IMG/VR virus record: IMGVR_UViG_3300024264_000015
Coordinates: 1 to 64,000 of that record
Reading direction: 5' to 3' (one strand)
Origin: a virus
Length of the DNA: 64,000 nucleotides
In this document: in pieces, positions 58,335 to 64,000 of the stretch
Numbering within the stretch: the stretch's first letter is position 1
Layout: each line of letters starts with the position of its first letter
Notes under the pieces: model-generated
What the model was told of the DNA's origin: nothing
The model's input: only the letters and a program-made list of their open reading frames with translations
The model's database searches: none
Made by a program: the position numbers and the translations under genes

Positions 58335-58715
58335 TTAAAAGCTCCCTGCGTCTACCGTGTCTGAGTCGGCTGAATTGTTACCTATCATTATAGGGACAAA
58401 TTCAAAGTTTCCACTCGATGTTTCACGGTAAATCTTTAACTGATTATCATCAGTATCATAAAATAAATCTCCTTCAGCCAAGTCTGTTGTACTTGATGTA
58501 GGAGCTGTTGTTGAGACAAAGAATTGATTTGCTAGAAAGTTAAGTGCACCTTCTACAGTCGTTTCACTTGCCAGTGTACCTACAGGATTAGAGAGACTAA
58601 TTCCTGCAGCGTCATCAGCTGTACCAGCAATTGCGTTAGATATTGTTAGAGTTGTACTTTGAGATGTAGCACTGATGCTTGTATTATTAGGAGTAATAGT
58701 TATCGTTGTTGCCAT
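58335..58715 (-). CDS. Structural protein, 126 aa
   Basis: A beta-rich, Thr/Ser-rich protein (MATTITITPNNTSISATSQS, then ALNFLANQFFVSTTAPT and EGDLFYDTDDNQLKIYRE). This fits fibre-linked virion proteins. It shares a base with the stop of 58715, so the two are coupled. Confidence 0.6.
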   Translation of the reverse strand: MATTITITPNNTSISATSQSTTLTISNAIAGTADDAAGISLSNPVGTLASETTVEGALNFLANQFFVSTTAPTSSTTDLAEGDLFYDTDDNQLKIYRETSSGNFEFVPIMIGNNSADSDTVDAGSF

Positions 58716-59053
58716 TATCTTGTTACATTTGGTGTAACTCTTGCTACACCCTCGATTAATCTAGTCATGCTTGAGGCTGATGAATTGAATAATTCTAAAT
58801 CATAGTAATACTTTCCTGCCGCAACGTTTGCTGTTACAGTATAAGGCAAAGCCATTTTTATAGTTCCATTGGCGGAGTCTATAACTGTACAGGTAAATGT
58901 TGCTGAGAGAGTATTTGAAGTAGGAGTAGGTCTTAATTGTGCAGTTGCGGTGTGATTTGATAAGTTTATTGGTTCGCCATCTTGGGCAAGACTGAGCGAC
59001 AAAGCGAAATCTGCGCCCTGGTCGATAACTATATCATATTTTCCTGCTGCCAT
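58715..59053 (-). CDS. BppU-N-like baseplate/adhesin domain protein, 112 aa
   Basis: The product has YDIVIDQGADFALSLSLAQDG, PINLSNHTATAQLR, GTIKMALPYTVTANVAAGKYYYDLEL and RVTPNVTR. This is the BppU N-terminal-type fold (DUF2479-like), used to attach receptor-binding proteins. TAGGAG precedes the ATG. It is the first gene after the leftward promoter at 59075. Confidence 0.7.
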   Translation of the reverse strand: MAAGKYDIVIDQGADFALSLSLAQDGEPINLSNHTATAQLRPTPTSNTLSATFTCTVIDSANGTIKMALPYTVTANVAAGKYYYDLELFNSSASSMTRLIEGVARVTPNVTR

Positions 59054-59074
59054 ATTTGTACTCCTATATGCTAA

Positions 59075-59103
59075 ATTATATCAAAAACTTGAGGTGGTGT
59101 CAA
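59075..59103 (-). promoter_or_regulatory. Leftward promoter of the fibre operon
   Basis: Reverse strand: TTGACA (59103-59098), 17 bases, TATAAT (59080-59075), with AAAAATAGTTC upstream. It drives 58715 and the leftward genes down to 46578. It has a leader with TAGGAG before the ATG at 59053. Confidence 0.9.
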
Positions 59104-59132
59104 GAACTATTTTTGAGGGGTATATGCTTAAC

Positions 59133-59318
59133 CTACGAGTTTGGGAATTTATCTTTGACGGCCTTTCTAGCTAGATAAAATTGTCCAGTTTTTGCTGCGT
59201 CACCAAACTTGCCATCATCTATATCGTGGTATAGTAAATCCAATTGCTCTCTTAGCATTGTATAGTATTTTGCTCTTTGTTGTGCTGGAGTGTCCCCTTT
59301 ACTTAAATTTATATTCAT
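59133..59318 (-). CDS. Small helical protein, 61 aa
   Basis: A basic helical product (DTPAQQRAKYYTMLREQLDLL, YLARKAVKDKF) at the end of the upstream leftward group, before the promoter at 59075. Unlike its beta-rich neighbours it is helical. It may be a chaperone or head-tail related protein, but is unrecognised. Confidence 0.55.
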   Translation of the reverse strand: MNINLSKGDTPAQQRAKYYTMLREQLDLLYHDIDDGKFGDAAKTGQFYLARKAVKDKFPNS

Positions 59319-59734
59319 TGTCCGTACCTCTTTACATTTACTGTTGTTCCACTATGTTGTTTATAATGGAGTTTTTTAAATTTTATTACGTATTGCCCTG
59401 GTTCTTGTATTGTTAATGTTAGGGTAGTATCTGACATAACTCCCATAGATTCGCCATCTTTAAATACTTCTGTACCTACTGGAACTCCAGTTACATTAAC
59501 TACTTCGTCTATTGCAGGTGTAGTTGTAGAAAAAGTAAAATCAAATATTGATTTCTCTACTAAAGCAGTTGCGTCACTATTTAAATGAAAATCACCATCG
59601 GGTAAATTTTCAGATTCTAAGGCAACGTGACTGTTTCCTAAATCTGATTGTGCACTTTTTATTGCATCATTTATTAGTCCTGTAGTAGACCACACTATTT
59701 CTTTATTACTATTATAAAATATATTATATATCAT
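59315..59734 (-). CDS. Structural protein, 139 aa
   Basis: The start is ATG 59734 with GGAGAAAG before it; a longer frame to 59785 is within the upstream gene. It opens MIYNIFYNSNKEIVWSTTG and has an Ig-like end (VNVTGVPVGTEVFKDGESMG, TLTLTIQEPGQYVIKFKK). Likely a virion accessory protein. Overlaps of four bases on both sides. Confidence 0.6.
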   Translation of the reverse strand: MIYNIFYNSNKEIVWSTTGLINDAIKSAQSDLGNSHVALESENLPDGDFHLNSDATALVEKSIFDFTFSTTTPAIDEVVNVTGVPVGTEVFKDGESMGVMSDTTLTLTIQEPGQYVIKFKKLHYKQHSGTTVNVKRYGQ

Positions 59735-60351
59735 AAACTTTCTCCGTTTAAAAAATTCTCTGCTGTAAATATTATACAACTCCAAAAATAACGAGCATTA
59801 GTATTAACAGAACCAGCTGACATAAACCCAGTACCTGCATTTGGGTTAAAATCATCATCATGATACTGGCCCACGCTGTTGTGTAATACTATAGTGTTAT
59901 TTGTTGTGCTACTTACTTGTAATCCGCTATACGCCCCCATACCTGGAAATACTACTTCATCTCCATCTTCGTCTCCTTCTTCAGTACGCTCACTCAAATC
60001 AATATTATAACTAAAAGGAGGGTAAGTTTCAGTTGCTACTCCACTGCTGATTTGATTAAAAGTACACCATCTGACTGCAAAACAAGGTACATAACCTAAA
60101 TTATGTGTTATTGTAGTTGTATGTTGATTATAAGTAACATTATTATAAGTAAAACTAATTTGTGTTCCGTTATATGTTTGAACATTTGGGACTAATATTC
60201 CTTGTGAAGCAGAATGTACAATAAGACTTTCTGCAGCTCTTGAATCAAATCCTAAAGGTTGATTAGAATTTGTTACATCTTGTCCTGCCCTAGAAACAAA
60301 TAGACCATAATCTGTACTTCCTCTTTTTCCTAATAATACTCTATTTGCCAT
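59731..60351 (-). CDS. Fibre/adhesin protein with MANR module, paralogue 1, 206 aa
   Basis: The N-terminus MANRVLLGKRGSTDYGLFVS and RAGQDVT is shared with two neighbours at 60351 and 60836. The rest is beta-rich with TYNQHTTTITHNLGYVPCF and a highly acidic stretch (RTEEGDEDGDE) that may bind ions. It should sit on the baseplate or fibre. Confidence 0.65.
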   Translation of the reverse strand: MANRVLLGKRGSTDYGLFVSRAGQDVTNSNQPLGFDSRAAESLIVHSASQGILVPNVQTYNGTQISFTYNNVTYNQHTTTITHNLGYVPCFAVRWCTFNQISSGVATETYPPFSYNIDLSERTEEGDEDGDEVVFPGMGAYSGLQVSSTTNNTIVLHNSVGQYHDDDFNPNAGTGFMSAGSVNTNARYFWSCIIFTAENFLNGESL

Positions 60352-60833
60352 TAGAATATCGCCAAGTTTGAGTATCTAGGTACTACAAATGATTTTACAT
60401 TTACAGATAGAGTTCCTGTATTTTCTATGCTTATTGTTTCTAAAGACTCACTTACACTGAAATCATACGATAGTGCACCAGATGCAGAACTATATGTTGT
60501 TGGGGCTAAAAGTCCGAAACCTATAAAACCAAAATCAATTCCAAAATCTATACTACTTAAATCTAAAGTTGCTGTACTTCCTGCACTAACAGTAGTGGTG
60601 ACTGTAGTAGTGGTTCCTCCTCCTACTACAGGTATAGGAGCAAGTTGGTACATAGATATTATTCTTCCTAAACTAGTTCCTACCCCGTTGTCAGTATTAA
60701 ATATTAATTCATCTGCCGTACAAGTGGTTACATCTTTCCCAGGTCTTGATATGTATAATCCATACCCAGGACTTCCAGCACTATGTCCGTGATTGCTATT
60801 TATATTTTTTCCTAATATTAATCTATTTGCCAT
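60351..60833 (-). CDS. Fibre/adhesin protein with MANR module, paralogue 2, 160 aa
   Basis: Begins MANRLILGKNINSN, GLYISRPGKDVT, the shared module with an added insert. A glycine/threonine-rich middle (VVGGGTTTTVTTTVSAGSTA) and a beta end follow. It shares its stop base with the start of the paralogue downstream. Confidence 0.65.
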   Translation of the reverse strand: MANRLILGKNINSNHGHSAGSPGYGLYISRPGKDVTTCTADELIFNTDNGVGTSLGRIISMYQLAPIPVVGGGTTTTVTTTVSAGSTATLDLSSIDFGIDFGFIGFGLLAPTTYSSASGALSYDFSVSESLETISIENTGTLSVNVKSFVVPRYSNLAIF

Positions 60834-60835
60834 AA

Positions 60836-61738
60836 TTATCCAAAGTAAGTGCTTGTCATATATCCATAAGCACAGGGTATTCTTAATACAAAGAAACTTG
60901 CATTAATCATTTCTGTTTGTTGTGGTATCTCTGCATTATTATAAGTATAATTTCTTCCAATAGAAACAGGAGCTCCTACGTCAGTACCATTTGCACCTTG
61001 AGAAGTTGGACTATCTGCAGCAGCTTCTACTGGGTACATTGTACTAGAAGTTGTTTTAAATAAACTTAGTCTATTTACAGATTCATATATTTCTTCTTCT
61101 TCCTCTTCACCTTCGTAGCCTCCTCCGTGTTGTTCTGATAAAACTATTAAAGGTACATACCCTAAACTCGGCTTTATTGTCCCCGAACCAGTTAGAAAAT
61201 TTACTCCAGTAGAAGATAGCTCTGGATAATCATAAGTTCCTCCAGCTATTCCTATAAATGTTTCTAGAGAATTGGATGCAGGATAACTTATTACCATATC
61301 AGAGGTTGTTTTCATAAGTGTTAATCTATGGTCGACACTAGAAAGATTGCTTGTAAGAGCTGTTACTCCTGATATACTTGCAGCATTAATATCTGCTTTC
61401 ATATTGTCTACAGTAGTAAAAGTGACACCAGACGATGTTGTTGTTGTGCTAAGAGTTACTGTTGTTCCATCTATTATTATTTTCTTTCCTGTTAAATTTA
61501 CTGGGTTAGTAAATGCTGTACCAAATCTATTGACTGAGCCTCTTACATATGCTTCTTGGTCTGCTGAGTAGTCTACAAAATTTAATCCTGCACCTCCTGC
61601 ATATATTTGTCCTGTTCTATTTTTTGTGGAGTCAAAAATCATATCTTTATCTGCTCCAGTAGTAACGTCAGTACCTGCTCTAGATACTTTTAATCCATAG
61701 GTGCTTCCTATGTCTCCTAATAATACTCTATTTGCCAT
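60836..61738 (-). CDS. Fibre/adhesin protein with MANR module, paralogue 3, 300 aa
   Basis: Begins MANRVLLGDIGSTYGLKVS and RAGTDVT. A large beta domain follows with KIIIDGTTVTLSTTTTSSGV and an acidic patch (GGGYEGEEEEEEIYE). It is the longest of the three tandem paralogues. The acidic patches in paralogues 1 and 3 are at similar places after a KPSLGYVPLIV-like strand, so they are probably a shared site. Confidence 0.65.
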   Translation of the reverse strand: MANRVLLGDIGSTYGLKVSRAGTDVTTGADKDMIFDSTKNRTGQIYAGGAGLNFVDYSADQEAYVRGSVNRFGTAFTNPVNLTGKKIIIDGTTVTLSTTTTSSGVTFTTVDNMKADINAASISGVTALTSNLSSVDHRLTLMKTTSDMVISYPASNSLETFIGIAGGTYDYPELSSTGVNFLTGSGTIKPSLGYVPLIVLSEQHGGGYEGEEEEEEIYESVNRLSLFKTTSSTMYPVEAAADSPTSQGANGTDVGAPVSIGRNYTYNNAEIPQQTEMINASFFVLRIPCAYGYMTSTYFG

Positions 61739-64000
61739 TAGTCTGTAATTAAAATCCTCCCATTTGTTCCGTCTATTGTTATATTTCCTACTACTATGCT
61801 TCCTCCAGAAGCAACACTCATACTTGAAGTTACGTTTCCTGATGAATTTATAGCAGTGCCATTGTGTGTGGCTTTTCGTACACTTGCTACATTTATACCA
61901 CTTGAATCTGATGTTATTTGAGCATCCGCTGCTGTTAGTGTTATATCATTATTTGAGCCATTATTTAATCTTAAAAGCCCTGTACTTGGTCTGCTAAAAC
62001 TAATTTGGTCATTTTTTAATGCGCTTGGAGCTCCTGCGCTTTGTATAACAGTAGTTCCTTTCTTAATTCTAACTGTAGTTCCACTATAGTCAATATCTAA
62101 ATCACTGTTTCTTACGTCAACGTCACTCAATACAGTACCATTAGCTTGTTTAAGGTTAGTACCTGCTATAGCTCCTACTGTAGCTCCACTAGCTGGTAGT
62201 GTACTAAATACTTTACCACTTCCTGATATATCTGAAGATACAATACTAGCATTCTTTAAAGCATCAGGAGCTCCTGCGCTTTGTATAACAGTAGTTCCTT
62301 TCTTAATTCTAACTGTAGTTCCACTATAGTCAATATCTAAATCACTGTTTCTTACGTCAACGTCACTCAATACAGTACCATTAGCTTGTTTAAGGTTAGT
62401 ACCTGCTATAGCTCCTACTGTAGCTCCACTAGCTGGTAGCGTACTAAATACTTTACCACTTCCTGATAAATTGGTAGATATTATTTTATCATTTGAAAGT
62501 ACTACACTATTAAATGCGGAACTTGCTCCTGTTATTTTTCCATTACTATCTATACTAATACCGTCATTTTTTACAGCACCTTGTGAAGCTCCGTCAATAA
62601 ATAAATTATTACCTGTTACTGCTGTTTCATTTGCGTTGTTTGATACTCCTGATAAATTTATTAAACTTTGGGTTAAACCTCCAGTACTACCATTTGTTAT
62701 TGTTGTACTTCCAAATTTTATTTTTAAAGAAGTTCCATCTTGGAAAAGATTTAATTGTTCGTTACTTATTTTGTCAGGTATATTACTCTCAGAAAATTGT
62801 TTTACGTCATCTACATTAGTAAGTCCAACGTCTGCTTTTCCAAGTCCAACATCAGTATTTGCTCCTGTATTTGTAAGTCTAATTTGTCCGTTTACTTTAC
62901 TTAAAACGATTTCGTCATTTCTGTATTTATCAGTAATTACAGCTTCTTTATAAGTTATAGAATTATCGGGTCTAAATTTAATTTTATTATTAGTATCATC
63001 TATAACAATATCTATGTTATCTGGGTCAAAGATTTCCCACTTACCTCCTGCTGGTCTAACAGGGCCTGAAGTAATTGTTAAGCCAGTTGTACTGTCAAAA
63101 GTAGCCTCTTTTACTGTAAAAGTTGCATGGGCAAAAGGAACTACTCCTAAAGTCTGTGACCATCCGCTTGTAAGTCCTGATAAAGTTTTTGTTGTAAAAT
63201 TAAAGCCTGTTGCAGTTGGAGCGCTTGGTAAAGCACCATATGCCCAAGCATCGTAAAATACTTGTACTGTTTCTGTTCTTGGTTGTTGTGCTTCTGACTG
63301 TATTGCTGGTGTTGACCATTCGCCTGTTGCAACAACATCTGTTGCTGTGTTTGAGGTTGCAGTTGCAGAACAACTCCATAAATATTGAGCTGTACCTGTC
63401 GGTACTTCATTTAATGACCATCCATCTAAGTCTGCTGTGTTTGTTACTGAAGAACTAGCGAATGTATATGTTACATTTCCATTTGGTACTGCCGGTGCAG
63501 AACTTCCACTAGTACTTCTTTTATAAAGTGTTAGAGTTGCTGTATTATTACCATCTGTACCATTTGAACCTTCTATTCTTGTAGGTTCTTGCCATGTAGT
63601 TTTGAATCCATAATTTCCGCTTACTATACTAAACTGTGTTGTTCCTTTGGATACCCATATTGGATTACTACCTGAAGGTACATCTCCTATATCATTATAC
63701 CAGTTAGTTGGTATAACAGGAAAGTTTGTTATAGCAGGCGCATTTGGTTGAGTTGCACCTCTTTGAAATATAAACTCTACCTGATTTTGTGGACTCTTAG
63801 AATTACCTGGTGCAGACCAGGATAAACTTCCAGAAGTATTAGCTGTTGAACTTTCTGTAGCAAGAGCTTCTGATGTCCAATAAATTGCCCCCTCTGCATC
63901 TTCGGGTATTGCTTGTTGCCATCCTGAAGATATACTTGCTATGACTCCATTACCAAAATAATATACTCCAGAACTAGGAGCTGTTGGTAGTGTAAATGAG
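61738..64000 (-). CDS. Large tail/receptor-binding protein, cut by the right edge
   Basis: The reverse frame is open without a stop from 61738 to the window edge, more than 750 codons, so the gene's start lies beyond. It has repeated Trp-containing beta units with W-S-x-P-x-x-Q (STPAIQSEAQQPRTETVQ), fibronectin-like pieces (SWSAPGNSKSPQNQVEF), and a C-terminal part holding an exact 80-residue tandem repeat. A TTG at 62370 is only an internal codon. It may be the central tail or host-specificity protein. It sits upstream of the MANR paralogues. Confidence 0.7.
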   Translation of the reverse strand, partial: SFTLPTAPSSGVYYFGNGVIASISSGWQQAIPEDAEGAIYWTSEALATESSTANTSGSLSWSAPGNSKSPQNQVEFIFQRGATQPNAPAITNFPVIPTNWYNDIGDVPSGSNPIWVSKGTTQFSIVSGNYGFKTTWQEPTRIEGSNGTDGNNTATLTLYKRSTSGSSAPAVPNGNVTYTFASSSVTNTADLDGWSLNEVPTGTAQYLWSCSATATSNTATDVVATGEWSTPAIQSEAQQPRTETVQVFYDAWAYGALPSAPTATGFNFTTKTLSGLTSGWSQTLGVVPFAHATFTVKEATFDSTTGLTITSGPVRPAGGKWEIFDPDNIDIVIDDTNNKIKFRPDNSITYKEAVITDKYRNDEIVLSKVNGQIRLTNTGANTDVGLGKADVGLTNVDDVKQFSESNIPDKISNEQLNLFQDGTSLKIKFGSTTITNGSTGGLTQSLINLSGVSNNANETAVTGNNLFIDGASQGAVKNDGISIDSNGKITGASSAFNSVVLSNDKIISTNLSGSGKVFSTLPASGATVGAIAGTNLKQANGTVLSDVDVRNSDLDIDYSGTTVRIKKGTTVIQSAGAPDALKNASIVSSDISGSGKVFSTLPASGATVGAIAGTNLKQANGTVLSDVDVRNSDLDIDYSGTTVRIKKGTTVIQSAGAPSALKNDQISFSRPSTGLLRLNNGSNNDITLTAADAQITSDSSGINVASVRKATHNGTAINSSGNVTSSMSVASGGSIVVGNITIDGTNGRILITD
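62027..62468 (-). repeat. Tandem repeat, two copies 240 bp apart
   Basis: Bases 62027-62228 recur at 62267-62468 with one mismatch (62200/62440). The period is 240 bases, so each unit encodes 80 residues and the frame is kept. The copies are almost identical, which indicates a recent duplication or active correction. Confidence 0.9.

Noticed and set aside
62368-62370. TTG at 62370 as the start of a 210-residue gene
   Set aside because: The same reverse frame continues without a stop to the window edge, and the first copy of the repeat contains the same codon, so it is internal.

Overview
The window is part of the genome of a tailed bacteriophage, AT-rich and packed with short overlapping genes (stop/start overlaps such as ATGA and TAATG are common). 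Gene content points to a large, probably marine, virulent phage. It carries a viral ribosomal protein bS21, Hsp20, MazG-like, class I ribonucleotide reductase, 2-oxoglutarate oxygenases, glycosyltransferases and a host-type sigma70 promoter set. The replication genes resemble phage T5 in kind: family A DNA polymerase, DnaB-type helicase, CHC2/Toprim primase, FEN-like exonuclease, SbcC/SbcD (gp46/gp47-like) nuclease, NrdA/NrdB and a two-gene NAD+-dependent DNA ligase. The host cannot be named from the sequence; an AT-rich marine bacterium is an inference. No capsid, terminase, portal, RNA polymerase, integrase, tRNA or CRISPR is seen here.

Layout. 1-378: a terminator, a promoter and a leader. 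379-3426: eleven small rightward genes (MazG-like, a Myb/HTH-like protein, unknowns). 3427-3921: gene-free, with a terminator and a long hairpin that may be a small RNA. 3922-5340: leftward operon of two 2-oxoglutarate oxygenases, a tiny HTH protein and bS21. 5442-11802: rightward genes for Hsp20, endolysin, an overlapping spanin pair, a holin-like protein, a GT8-like glycosyltransferase and a JmjC/cupin-4 oxygenase. 11942-15988: DNA glycosylase-like protein, another oxygenase, DUF3310, DNA-binding proteins and a miniature sulfotransferase. 16109-21785: PC4-like protein, ligase N-terminal half, GIY-YIG-like nuclease, carbamoyltransferase, SGNH hydrolase, ligase C-terminal half and a multi-HTH protein. 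21866-43825: replication, recombination and nucleotide metabolism, interleaved with sugar and surface-modification genes. 44021-46592: three glycosyltransferases. 46578-64000: leftward tail-fibre and adhesin region, ending in a gene cut by the right edge.

Regulation. Twelve promoters (ten rightward, two leftward) all have a TTGACA/TTGACT box, exactly 17 bases, then TATAAT, and they share spacer and upstream sequence. In five of them an ATG lies six bases after the -10 box, where transcription should begin, so leaderless translation is likely for those genes (including the ligase N-terminal half, an oxygenase and two small proteins). Intrinsic terminators are visible at 121-173, 3460-3484, 16000-16032 and 21801-21835.

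The most unusual items are the leaderless promoter set, the ligase split around a GIY-YIG-like gene, bS21 embedded in an oxygenase/HTH operon, a 1138-residue threonine-rich protein built on a mixed 6/4-residue (10-residue) rhythm, and a 1291-residue decapeptide-repeat fibre carrying a cupredoxin domain with a complete copper-ligand set.
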